A stretch of DNA of 21,635 nt, taken from NCBI GenBank assembly GCA_964200075.2, contig CAXNAA020000399.1, positions 1 to 21,635 on the forward strand, in the 5' to 3' direction. Origin of the DNA: Sphacelaria rigidula. Taxonomy: Eukaryota > Phaeophyceae > Sphacelariales. Both the position numbers and the translations under genes were made by a program. This document shows positions 8,240 through 16,679 of this stretch, in pieces. The notes under the pieces were generated by a model. The model had not been told where the DNA came from. It worked only from the letters and a program-made list of their open reading frames with translations, and did no database searches. Positions within the stretch are counted from its first letter, which is position 1; each line of letters starts with the position of its first letter.

Positions 8240-8281
8240 CTGAGCTAAACAGTCAGCGCTGCCTGTTCACACCGGTGGCTT
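8240..8281. repeat. Diverged dispersed repeat, copy 2
   Basis: Matches 6466-6530 in the order GCTAAACAGTCAG, GCTGCC, TTCA and GGTGGCT, without the internal duplication seen in copy 1. It overlaps the upstream side of the minus-strand frame at 8043-8231. Confidence 0.5.
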
Positions 8282-8531
8282 CTGTGAAATCTCAACACAG
8301 ATCGACCCAAAGGCCACACATGTCGTGCATTATGTAAATGACGAACTTCCGTTGGGTACCTGACCTTTTCCTGTCACATTTATTCATTGAAACCATTCAT
8401 TGAAACCAGCGCTGCACGTTGTTCGTGTAACGCACCTCCAACGGTACAACTTGCGTCTGCACGGAAGCAGGAGTGCTATTTACAGCTGCTCAGGAGATGG
8501 AGCGGTTTGTTCGGGCCGCAGGTACCGGTGA

Positions 8532-8852
8532 TACTGCTACAGTACGCATCTTTTTTCGGTCGATAGCGCATGCGTGCGTCCTGTCCCAGGCGGTGAGCTA
8601 CCACACGAAGTCACAACGTTGTCTCCGAGAATATGGCAACGAACTATGGCAATGAACTTAATGGAGAGAGCAGAGCCTCGGTACCAAGGAGAGCACTGCA
8701 TTCTCGTGCTAGCTGCATCTGAGATGTCAATCGGGGACCTCAGATCATTTTGTCGGATATTGGGATATCCCAAACGGATATTCATCTGGGGTTCTGACAT
8801 TGATCTAGGACATATATTTGGAGTCGGAGACCCGTATGAGACACCCATCTGA
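8532..8852 (+). CDS. Hypothetical ORF, 68 residues from ATG 8646, open from 8532
   Basis: The frame is open from 8532 to TGA at 8850-8852. From ATG 8646 it reads MAMNLMERAEPRYQGEHCIL, then EMSIGDLRSFCRILGYP and GSDIDLGHIFGVGDPYE. The stretch before the ATG is also protein-like (GGELPHEVTTLSPRIWQRT), so an upstream exon is likely. Just upstream another frame reads EMERFVRAAGTGDTATVRIF and ends at a GTGAGC donor near 8593. The C-terminus overlaps the start of the repeat field at 8735-9165. Confidence 0.4.
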   Translation, partial: YCYSTHLFSVDSACVRPVPGGELPHEVTTLSPRIWQRTMAMNLMERAEPRYQGEHCILVLAASEMSIGDLRSFCRILGYPKRIFIWGSDIDLGHIFGVGDPYETPI

Positions 8853-9165
8853 GATGATGGTGTCCATCTGAGAGGCGGGTGTCTACCTGGGATTTAAATT
8901 TCCACGCGGAAATCCACCTGAGATGTCTAAGATATGGACATCCATCGAGAACATCCACCCGGGACAATGCTATTTATTGAAGCGATGGGCGTGCACATGA
9001 AAAATCGACATCCACCCGGGAAATCTGGGATATCCCAGGATCACTTTGCGATATCCGCCTTGGTTATCTTTTGAGACATGGGTAACCATGATCTAGGATG
9101 CCCATGTAAGACCCGGGCACCCCTTTGAGCATCTATTCGGGACAAAAACGTCCACCTCGAACGAC
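8735..9165. repeat. Degenerate repeat field with GGGATATCCC palindromes
   Basis: Variants of CATCCACCYGGGA and CATCTGAGATG recur about every 20-40 bp, in one orientation. Perfect palindromes sit at 8761-8772 (12 bp) and 9025-9038 (14 bp). Units are too diverged for a simple tandem array. No coding frame is convincing past 8852. Confidence 0.6.
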
Positions 9166-9300
9166 TCAGCTTAGTTTGCCTTGTCGGTTATTTATTTCTG
9201 CTTGCAGCTCCCTATAGTACTTAGAATCCAACCCGATCTCAAGCTCGAACCGATACCCTACACCTTACCACAACTCGTGGGCAACGTATGTTCGAGATAG

Positions 9301-9392
9301 TGCGCGCTGGTAGAGCGCAGTGCAGCACGCGCTGAATCATGCATCTGGAATAGCATGTAGGGCAAAGCACAACGCAGGGTACGCTGGTAGGG
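9301..9392. repeat. Two copies of the motif (T)RCGCTGGTAGRG
   Basis: TGCGCGCTGGTAGAG at 9301-9315 and a variant at 9378-9391. Two further copies lie at 17051-17064 and 17110-17124. The core resembles a tRNA D-arm (A box), but no matching T-arm or acceptor stem follows in any copy, so a tRNA call is not supported. Flanking 9166-9300 and 9393-9440 hold nothing else. Confidence 0.5.
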
Positions 9393-9460
9393 CATATATT
9401 TAATTAGCGCGCCTTGATGTAGAGTTGTGCCGTGCACGTAGAAAGGGATATAGATAGATA

Positions 9461-9555
9461 GATATCCCAGGTGGATGTGAGATCCCAGATTAGCCTTCTG
9501 GATGGACGTAAAGTTTCAGCCAGAAACCTCAGATGGATGTAAAGTCCCAAACAGA
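9461..9555. repeat. Same repeat units in opposite orientation
   Basis: GATATCCCAGGTGGATGT, then GGATGGACGTAAAGT and AGATGGATGTAAAGTCCC, are reverse-complement versions of the CATCCAYCTGRGA units at 8735-9165. A short GATA run (9450-9463) precedes them. Confidence 0.5.
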
Positions 9556-9578
9556 GCCTGCGCAAGAATGCAAGACGG

Positions 9579-9902
9579 ATGGTGCCTCCATCACCAGCGT
9601 CATCACTGGGTGGCAAGCAAAGGATACGTTCGTCGTGTTACACACCTTCACTCACTTACTACATCTATTCCTCCTGGCCCTGGTTTAATTCCACCGAGCA
9701 GGTGACTGAAGGTCGGCTGACCTATGGGCAGTTTTCTATATTCATCGCGGGCTTATCGCAGCTACAACCCGAACTTAACTCCAAATGGCGCAGGATGGTG
9801 AGACACTCGGCAGTCGGCAATAGCTCGACGGGCGAAGATATGGGTATAGCACAATTGTAGGGGTACGGCACGGCCCTTGTTTGTCGTTCATGTTTGGTTT
9901 GA
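9579..9902 (+). CDS. Hypothetical two-exon gene, 86 residues
   Basis: Exons 9579-9797 and 9861-9902 (261 nt) flank a 63-nt intron (GTGAGA...TTGTAG). The second half of exon 1 is clearly protein-like (TEGRLTYGQFSIFIAGLSQL, LNSKWRRM); exon 2 adds GYGTALVCRSCLV and TGA. The polyadenylation hexamer AATAAA starts on the last base of the stop codon (9902-9907). Exon 1 begins MVPPSPASSLGGK; an intron inside its first half cannot be excluded. A minus-strand frame (9722-9979) overlaps and is treated as a shadow. Confidence 0.42.
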
Positions 9903-10038
9903 ATAAAGTCAAACGTTGCGAGCCAAGTGGGGTACGAGGAATCGTCAGCCGCAATTGCACTCTCGTTCTCTTGGCACACCCGATCCGTAGGTACTACACG
10001 GCATCGGAGCGCAGTCCAATGCTGCTATCGGGCATTGC

Positions 10039-10548
10039 ATGGCGCGATTGATGGTCGTCCTTGAAAGCGTTAATGTACAAGTTGGCAGGAACGGAGTGCG
10101 GAATGAGGTACGGGCGAGCTATAACGCCGTCAGGAGACGTGGCCGATTGAACGGGTATTAATCCCTATGCGGATCAATCCATGTCATATGTTTTACGCCC
10201 GAGTGTGCTTGGTCTACTTTAGAGTACTCATTTTCTGAAACTTACCTTCGTGCGGTTGCGTCAGCTTCGCACTGCGTACTTCGCAACAAAAGGTCAGGGA
10301 CAACGCGGCCGACGATCACCGACTAGCATCCAATCTCGTCGTGTGACCGAACCGCTTCAGAACGTTCTCGATTGGTTGCACAGCATATTGGGCAAATAGC
10401 AATATTACTTGAGGTTTGGGCGTATTCAATTCCCTATTTGAACGGCGACACCGCAGTGTACTTCTATCGCCAATTGTTCTTCCATTTTGACGCGTTCCGT
10501 CGCTTGTTCTGTGCTCCCGCCCTGTGTTTTCATTCGACCGGAAATTGA
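10039..10548 (+). CDS. Hypothetical two-exon gene, 96 residues
   Basis: Exon 1, 10039-10107, starts MARLMVVLESVNVQVG and ends at GTACGG. Exon 2, 10327-10548, follows CGACTAG and contains LVAQHIGQIAILLEVWAYSI and GDTAVYFYRQLFFHFDAFRR, ending at TGA. Phase is 0 at both sides; the intron is 219 nt, and a small extra exon within it is possible. The same frame continues coding-like past the stop (NGSRSQDEQHLPLSESVLA), so a donor near 10522 could lengthen the gene. The hydrophobic stretch at residues 44-58 might be membrane-associated. Confidence 0.42.
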
Positions 10549-11046
10549 AGAGAAAATGGCAGTCGATCACAGGACGAGCAACACCTGCCTCTCTCCGAAA
10601 GCGTTCTCGCACCCACAAGCCGACACTCGTTGCAGTGCAACGCGAAACACTCAGACGTGTAGGCTGTGTCTTGACGAGCGGGAGACTCGGTCAGTCCCCG
10701 ACGCTATCGAGGTCAGCGTTAGATTGGATATTGTGCTTTCAACATTGTATTACATAATATTGTAATCAAGGTCAGCGTAAGATGAGATTAGAAGATGTAC
10801 ACAGTGACCCATTGAGTTGCACACCTTCACCTGCGCCAAGCGCTCCATCATTCGAATGACTTCAGCTTATTCGGCGCACTCGTATCCCAGCAAAAGAGAG
10901 AACCTTGCTCATCGGTTTTTCACCTGACTTACTTTTGGTCTCATAGACCCACGGCCACCGACATCAATACCGTCGGTGATGCGAGGCCCTCGCCTGTGGT
11001 ACGGAGTTCTGCCAGGAGCGGGAAAGTCCTTGTCAACCGCAACGGC
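10549..11046. other. Mostly non-coding; paired direct repeats at 10710-10783
   Basis: Two 15-bp direct repeats (AGGTCAGCGTWAGAT) at 10710-10724 and 10769-10783 bracket 44 bp of AT-rich sequence. Overlapping plus-strand frames at 10524-10765 are open but give no consistent splice model. The rest shows no supported feature. Confidence 0.4.
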
Positions 11047-11318
11047 ATGGCAAAATCCACGCCAGGCCAATTCCCCGTCAGAAAAGAGCTAGCAAGCAAT
11101 CTACCTGAATTGGGATCTTCAGAATCGGAGAGCGAAACCGAGGATACGATACGCGCGATGTCCCCCTCGACGATAGGTCGACCACGAAATCAAGTGAGCA
11201 CGGTTTAGCATGTACTTGGGAATTGGATATCGTCAACCTGGAGATGTGTGTTCAGAAGATGATTGCTGACGAAATCGCATCATGCACTCGCGGACGCTAT
11301 GATGATACTGAGCTCTAA
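11047..11318 (+). CDS. Hypothetical acidic two-exon gene, 69 residues
   Basis: ATG at 11047 in good context (CGGCATGG). Exon 1, 11047-11193, reads MAKSTPGQFPVRKELASNLP, then the acidic-serine cluster SSESESETED and ends at GTGAGC. A 62-nt intron ends TGTTCAG. Exon 2, 11256-11318, reads KMIADEIASCTRGRYDDTEL and TAA. The frame stays protein-like beyond the stop (SYSNVLVVSGNTSWTAAW), so the stop may be a recent mutation or a missed junction. The acidic cluster resembles those at 1697, 14309 and 15755. Confidence 0.42.
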
Positions 11319-11406
11319 GAGAGCTATTCGAATGTTCTTGTGGTGTCGGGCAATACGTCATGGACGGCGGCTTGGTCGGATGGCCTATGCTGGGTAGTAG
11401 GTCGGG

Positions 11407-11571
11407 ATGAAGATGAACGTCCACGAGGAGCTTAATGACCTGCTGCGGATCATCTTCGCGCGGTATGCGGCGCTGGAACCGAGTGATACTGGGGGTTCCG
11501 GTACCTCAGGAGATCAAGCAAACACAGGTCGAAAAAGTATCCTACTCAACCTAATCCGTAGATCAGGCTAG
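11407..11571 (+). CDS. Small hypothetical ORF, 54 residues
   Basis: ATG at 11407 to TAG at 11569-11571. It reads MKMNVHEELNDLLRIIFARY, then a Gly/Ser/Thr stretch and a basic tail. It directly follows the acidic gene at 11047-11318 and might be its 3' part through an unseen junction (TAGTAG stands just before it as a possible acceptor). Sequence 11572-11902 has no supported feature. Confidence 0.35.
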   Translation: MKMNVHEELNDLLRIIFARYAALEPSDTGGSGTSGDQANTGRKSILLNLIRRSG

Positions 11572-11902
11572 CTCTCAGGCAAAATTCAGCTCCACTCAAA
11601 GCGCGCCCGTATCAGTCTCTCGCAGTAGTCGGCTACGTGCACTTTTGATAGCAATAGCCGTTCGGAATATTATCTGTATCGCGTGACCCACACAGGTTCC
11701 CGTCTTTGAAACTTCCGATATGCCGAAGGTGGGGGTAAAAACGCGTAGGACTCAAGCAGATACATATCATAGTCCAACTATCAATCCACAGGCGGACTGG
11801 GTCTTGGATAGGTATCAGCCCTGGACACAAAAGACATGTCTGCGATGCCGAACAAAACGCACCTATTGAATAAGATCAACATAGTGACGGTTTGTGTCAC
11901 GT

Positions 11903-12283
11903 CTAAAGTACTCGCCCCGAAATATGACGCCAATCACTCCCAATTCGATGAGCATAAATAGGATCTAATCGTTTGGGAACCATGCCATGCGAAGTACGAG
12001 TAATAGCGTGCTGACTCAGTTGAAACAAGGAACATAAAGCCGATAGTTGCCTGAGACTGGCAGGTGGCAATAATCTTGTCAACACCATTTTTTCCCCTTT
12101 GCCATTTGCAGTTTCAATCGTAAAGACATCAGCGTTGTCCGTAGACGGTCTTCTGGTCTTCATCAGCGACACAAACGTCTTTCCGAGGCTCAATTTCAAG
12201 GTGAGTTCATGGCCAACTGACACCTGACGAAGTGTGATGTTCTGCTCCTCCATAGCAAAGAGGTGGCGTGCGATGATGTTCAT
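11903..12283 (-). CDS. Hypothetical minus-strand ORF, 126 residues
   Basis: ATG at 12283-12281 with A-rich context (GATAAAATGAAC), uninterrupted to a stop at 11903. It reads MNIIARHLFAMEEQNITLRQ, then GHELTLKLSLGKTFVSLMK and a Leu/Ser stretch (LLPPASLRQLSALCSLF). No splicing is needed. It lies between plus-strand genes. Family not recognised. Confidence 0.45.
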   Translation of the reverse strand: MNIIARHLFAMEEQNITLRQVSVGHELTLKLSLGKTFVSLMKTRRPSTDNADVFTIETANGKGEKMVLTRLLPPASLRQLSALCSLFQLSQHAITRTSHGMVPKRLDPIYAHRIGSDWRHISGRVL

Positions 12284-12459
12284 TTTATCTGAACTGACCA
12301 ATTACAACGAAAGCACAGAGCAATGCGTTTAGTGTGAACAGCGAAGCCACGGACTTTGCAACAGCAACCAGATGTGAACAATAAAAAAATCGCGATTGAG
12401 CCGTATTCGAACTCAGCTAATACTGGCGAGCGCACGTTGCTGATTCGCCCCCCGTTCAG

Positions 12460-13130
12460 ACCATTAGAGCCGTAGCGACAGCGGAGGCGAGCAACCGATG
12501 TTTTCTTGCAAACGAGCGTTACTCTGACGGAATTCAGTCTCTTCGGCTCGACATAGACTGCTTTGTGAGAGTGTGCCTACAGCTCCTCCGACACAACTGC
12601 TTGGTCAAGGTAGGTCAATGGACGGCAAGAGCATTGTACGAGCGTGTATTGCGACGTGGTGCTAGGGGCGTGTTGAGTTTGTTGAACAGCCGAAAAGCCG
12701 GCCTTTCAGCCACACACACGTGACACACTGCAGCAGAAAGACCGATATTTTAGCCACACACATACGACACACATACCCCACCGTAACAGTAGTACGAAGC
12801 AAAGGTGCTGAAAATCACCACGTGTGTGCAACTCCGCCTTCTTTATCGACTTCATTGCGAATGATAGGCGATGGGTTTCCAGCACCGTGTCACAGCCCTG
12901 ACCATCGAAAAGCGAGAAGCGGAATGGAAGAAGCATGGACAAGACACGGAGGTCAGACGTTCGGGTGGTCCTCACGTGCATTCTTAACTCTTGTTGCTAG
13001 TTTGCACAGGACGTGCGACACATGCCACACTAGCTCTTGTGACAAGCGTTCACACCAGGTGAAGCAGAATGTTTCCGCACTTCAACTCCGACGCATCGCA
13101 GTGGAATTTGTTAAACATCACGGGTTTTGA
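12460..13130 (+). CDS. Hypothetical spliced gene with Cys cluster
   Basis: Exon 12460-12609 is exactly 150 nt, flanked by GTTCAG and GTAGGT, and strongly protein-like (NERYSDGIQSLRLDIDCFVR, then LQLLRHNCLVK). The 5' end is missing. The next exon is uncertain: an acceptor at 12709 gives a short tail ending at 12811, while a weaker one at 12740 gives a long frame to 13130 (179 residues in all) with CDTCHTSSC and RIAVEFVKHHGF. The second is longer and intact but uses a poor acceptor (GAAAG). Between 13131 and 13261 only a fragment (KILEHVEWMVIGFQDH) looks coding. Confidence 0.4.
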
Positions 13131-13261
13131 TTTAGGGAAGGCCCTTTCTGTTGTGGTTCACTGATTAATTGTGTTCTACGGTGCACCGTCCAAAGATTTT
13201 AGAGCATGTCGAATGGATGGTGATCGGATTCCAGGATCACTAGAAACAACGAGCAATTATC

Positions 13262-13823
13262 ATGTTCATTGTTGATGCGCCATTATTTCAGGAGCACGGC
13301 GATCTCCTACGACGACTTCGTGGGTGGGTAGAGCACTATCGCCTCCCTTCGCGAATGGCTCCTTTCAGACGGGGAGCATTCGCCATAGCATGCCCCGCTG
13401 AAAGTGCTGGAAGAGCAGGTGCGTACCTACATTAAAAGTGGGCATAAAGGAACCCTTGAGGAAGCTCGATCCTGTCGCAAACATTCACTGTGGTAGGAAT
13501 GTGCGGGATGCCCAGCCGTTGTTGTCGCCTGGCAGCAAATTGACCTAGTATCATGGTTTAACGATGCAGCCTACCAGTTTTGCCGCTTTCGTGGGTCTGA
13601 GCGTATACAACAGCTTTCCCTCGAGAGTGGAGTCCGTGAACGCTCAATGGGTCCGAAGACACGCACGCTTTGTTCAGAAGTCCCCGGAATGCTCGAGGTG
13701 CTGCTGTTTCCCACGGATGTCGAACGCAGTTTCCCGATCGTTACTGTCGTGTGGAATGTAGGCCGGCAAGTAGTTTGGACTGACTCGTATCTGTCACTGG
13801 TGTTCATTTTCTTCGTGGTTTAA
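13262..13823 (+). CDS. Hypothetical two-exon gene, 143 residues
   Basis: Exons 13262-13418 and 13549-13823 join in phase (432 nt) over a 130-nt intron (GTGCGT...GACCTAG). The protein begins MFIVDAPLFQEHGDLLRRLR, continues WVEHYRLPSRMAPFRRGAF, then SWFNDAAYQFCRFRGSERIQ, LCSEVPGMLEVLLFPTDV and VTVVWNVGRQVVWTDSYLSL with a hydrophobic C-terminus (FIFFVV). Within the intron another frame also looks coding (ECAGCPAVVVAWQQIDL), so an alternative exon may exist. The frame resumes past the TAA into the next gene. Confidence 0.48.
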
Positions 13824-13868
13824 TGGACCATCATTACAGAACGGGTCGGAAGTGATGGAACCGGAGGA

Positions 13869-14283
13869 ATGTCTTTTCCTCTGAGTATCGATCCCCACCC
13901 GGGACCTTGCTTAATCGACCTGTGGACGGGTCAAGTCGTGGCAAGGAATCCCAACGAGAACAAAAGGGGCTCCGGAGTCGGAGCAAAGGTGACAACCGGA
14001 TGGGCAAGCAAATCAAGGGGTTGCGTGCAAACCGATTGACTCCCGTAAAGCGCACAGAACACAGAACGCCGATGAAGCAGGCTCTCCGCATAAAAAACCT
14101 GCGGTTGATGCACTCAAGGAGCACATCAAACGGGTCTGGATCCAAGTCGTCGTCGTTCAGATGGCACTCGATAACGTTTACACGCTCCTCTCATTCGGAC
14201 TTATATGCCCAACAAGCACAGGGTATGTCAGAAATTACCCCACGTATATATTTGGGGCGCTCAGCGTGCGTCTGTCACACTAG
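13869..14283 (+). CDS. Hypothetical spliced gene, about 98 residues
   Basis: ATG at 13869 starts MSFPLSIDPHPGPCLIDLW, then TGQVVARNPNENKRG. Exon 13869-13988 ends at GTGACA; a 76-nt intron ends CACAG. Exon 14065-14222 reads KKPAVDALKEHIKRVWIQ, then VQMALDNVYTLLSFGLICP, ending at GTATGT. A 42-nt intron leads to a 19-nt last exon; unspliced, the same frame is open and reaches the same stop. In-frame coding-like sequence before the ATG (TERVGSDGTGG) continues from the preceding gene across one TAA, so both may be one broken gene. Confidence 0.45.
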
Positions 14284-14308
14284 GGGCGCTCGTCCGGTGT
14301 GACGTGCC

Positions 14309-15030
14309 ATGTCTGACGACGGTTTTGACTTTGAGCGCTTTCCCCACCGTCATCCGGTTCTGTGAAGGTGAATGATCATGCAGAACGAGCAATTATGGAG
14401 AATATTGGGCTCACAGACCGCGCCACCATCGCTATTTCCGATCCTGTCACGACTTCCATCACCGATGCCTCGGGTACTGAAGATGAGGAAGCTGTCGTGA
14501 GCCAGATGTGCCCGACACAACAGGCTACCACTGTTGATAAGACAACACCCAGATCTCCTGCAGACCAATCAGTGCGTGACAGTACCCTGGCATCGGCCGA
14601 TATCGAGAGGGTTACCACCAACGAGACAAACCCCTCAAAGCACCTCGTGGCAGCGCACAATGACATTCGGGTGGGAGAAGATAGAACAGAGGCAGTTGCA
14701 AAGGACAATCGCACCATTGCATCACCTTCTGGGTACGGGGCAGATGAAAGACAGTGCACCCTATTGGCCCAGGACGAACCTGAAAGCGATACTGTCACCG
14801 AGGAACTTCAAGAGACGATTAAAGAAGAGCGTTCGGGGATGAACGAGAGCAGGGATGCCTCGGTTACGGATGAGGCAGTTGGTGAAGATGGGCAGGATCA
14901 GAATCCGGTCAACCTTCCGGGCGCGGACAGGAAGATGTGAGAGAAGAGTTCTCCGTGGATCTCGGTGCTCTTTTGCTACGTGCTCACGCTTTATAGGAGG
15001 TCGTCCATTCAACAAACGAGACATCAATAG
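14309..15030 (+). CDS. Hypothetical acidic Thr/Ser/Glu-rich gene, about 199 residues
   Basis: The core is a 192-codon open block from 14362 with an in-frame ATG at 14395 (MENIGLTDRATIAISDP). An upstream ATG at 14309 (MSDDG) can be joined in phase at 14384 by a 62-nt intron. The end is either TGA at 14938-14940 or, using the GTGAGA donor at 14937, a short exon 14997-15030. The protein is low in aromatics and rich in Asp, Glu, Thr and Ser (TDASGTEDEEAV, EELQETIKEERSG), typical of disordered segments. Family not recognised. Confidence 0.45.
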
Positions 15031-15164
15031 CAAAATTAGCTGCTCAGAATCCAAAGGATGGCTCTTGAAAACGCCAGCATTTAGGGGCTGCCATATATTT
15101 CAAGGACGCACACTTGGGCTTGACAATGGGAGTCGCTACTGACGTACTGGCCAAAATTAAGTGT
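14997..15164 (+). CDS. Coding-like block with one internal TGA
   Basis: After TTTATAG this frame reads EVVHSTNETSIAKLAAQNPK, TGA at 15066-15068, then HLGAAIYFKDAHLGLTMGVA and TDVLAKIK to 15161. Either two exons of an unresolved gene or a pseudogene. It overlaps the possible last exon of the gene at 14309 in another frame. Sequence 15170-15750 has open minus-strand frames (15191-15603) that do not agree in phase and are not called. Confidence 0.3.
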
Positions 15165-15754
15165 TGATGTTCCACACTGCACTACCATCTCTATTTCATG
15201 GTCACATCATATACGGGTGCATTTTTCTCGAGGACGCCTTCCACTTGATGGTGAGCCAATGGCCTAACCATTGTGTTTTTCTGAAGTGCTCGACCTACTA
15301 AAGCAAAGGAAACTCCTGTGGTGGCCTCCCTCCTGCGTTGGCCTCCCTTCTGTGTGACCCCGGCTGATGCGCCCACACATACCAAAAGGTGTAGACTGAC
15401 GTCCAGAATAGATGGGATGACAACACAACGCACTCACACTCGACCGGCCGGAATTTGATCGATTGTATTCCCTTGACGGCAGGATCGAGCGACGGCAACC
15501 AGCCACTGAAGACTGGAAAGGGCAAGTAACCGCCTGGACAGTCGCAAAAAACGTCAGGGCTCATCGAATGCACGTTTCCAATACTGTTGGACAGGTGACA
15601 CAAAGGCGATTGTTATGTTTCATGCCACTTCTCACTTGAACCAAAAGGTATCTTGCACAACAAAACATTAACAATACCAGCAGTTGTTGTACGAACAAGA
15701 TAACGCTTGTGTCACGGGGTCACGGATTTACTCGGTGAACCAACCGTATGCGTA

Positions 15755-16573
15755 ATGAAACAGTCCGTGGATCCTTGCGCCGGTAGCCACAACTCAACAG
15801 CATATCGAGCTGAACAGTCGCTGAATAGGTTTATGCCAAGTCGAGACGCTTTATTCAGGCGTCGATTTCCCGCGGTGAAGGTATGGTATGTAGCCTCCTC
15901 ATTGGATCAATTTAAATGACAGGGAGCCCAATGTGATACATCGTTTTCAATCCCAATCGTTGTGAGGCAACATCACCTCGACATGTCGCACCATTCTTTA
16001 CGAAATTGGGCACAATTCGGTACCTGTTCCGGCACACGCTACATTTCCCTCTCTCTCTTCGAATCTTTCTCCGAATCTCTCTCTCTCTCCGAATCTCTGC
16101 AGATATTGCGTCAGATCCGCCCCGCCACCAAAGCACCTTCCAGCGCGACGCGACGACCAGAACATATCATAGAGTCAATCCAGTCAGAGGGAGAGGAAGG
16201 CTTGTGAGTTTGTCGCAGATAGTTGCGCATGAGACACGATAGTGAGTGATTTCACTTCCGCATTTTTTTGGAGAAAACGTACACACGTTTGTACGTGGCC
16301 CGTCGCTCGGCTCGAGATCTCCGTCTGGTCACACAGTTGCTGATAGTAAGAACGATCGACATGTGCATAACGTGTAACATACTAGCGTGTGTGCACGAAT
16401 ATTGGACTCTTCTCAGGGACGATAGCGACCGCACTAGCACGTCGGAGGAGGAGGAGACTCAGTACCATCGTCAACCAACCGTGGCGGCCACGACGATCGA
16501 AGAATTCACGACATATCCGAGTTCCCACCCCAGTCAGCAGTTGCTCAAGGCAAGGGTCAATGCGCAGCACTAG
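15755..16573 (+). CDS. Hypothetical three-exon gene, 127 residues, acidic middle
   Basis: Exons 15755-15880, 16103-16203 and 16417-16573 join in phase (384 nt). Introns: 222 nt (GTATGG to a long CT-rich tract and CTGCAG) and 213 nt (GTGAGT...CTTCTCAG), the best-looking splice signals in the window. Protein: MKQSVDPCAGSHNSTAYRAE, a basic stretch (ALFRRRFPAVK), IIESIQSEGEEGL joined to DDSDRTSTSEEEET, then a Thr/Ser/Pro-rich tail. The acidic cluster spans the second junction, which supports that junction. The frame is open upstream of the ATG to 15701, so a 5' exon may be missing. Confidence 0.5.
16046..16102 (+). repeat. CT-rich imperfect repeats before a splice acceptor
   Basis: Several copies of CTCTCTCTCCGAATCT precede the CTGCAG acceptor at 16102. 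This probably serves as the polypyrimidine tract of the intron ending there. Confidence 0.6.
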
Positions 16574-16679
16574 CAATAAGACGCTCATCGTTTGAGCTTC
16601 ATGCCACATGATGACGGGACATAGTGCCAACAGTGATTGTCGTATAATAAAAAAATTATCCCGCAATGTCCAGAGATAA

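Noticed and set aside
8537-8848. Minus-strand 103-codon frame
   Set aside because: Covers the plus-strand ORF at 8532-8852, which has a clearly better composition.
9297-9335. tRNA gene suggested by GCGCGCTGGTAGAGCGC
   Set aside because: It has a D-arm-like hairpin but no anticodon arm, T-arm or closing acceptor stem.
9722-9979. Minus-strand 85-codon frame
   Set aside because: It covers a plus-strand exon with donor, acceptor, stop and AATAAA in order. The minus frame lacks an ATG start and splice support.
10316-10618. Minus-strand 100-codon frame
   Set aside because: It overlaps the much more protein-like plus-strand exon at 10327-10548.
12385-12440. Minus-strand B-box-like GAGTTCGAATAC followed by a T run, as a tRNA or SINE
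   Set aside because: The flanking T-stem bases do not pair and no good A box lies at the right distance; left as a curiosity.
13571-14145. Minus-strand frames 13571-13807 and 13834-14145
   Set aside because: Arg/Ser-rich shadows of the plus-strand exons at 13549-13823 and 13869-14222.
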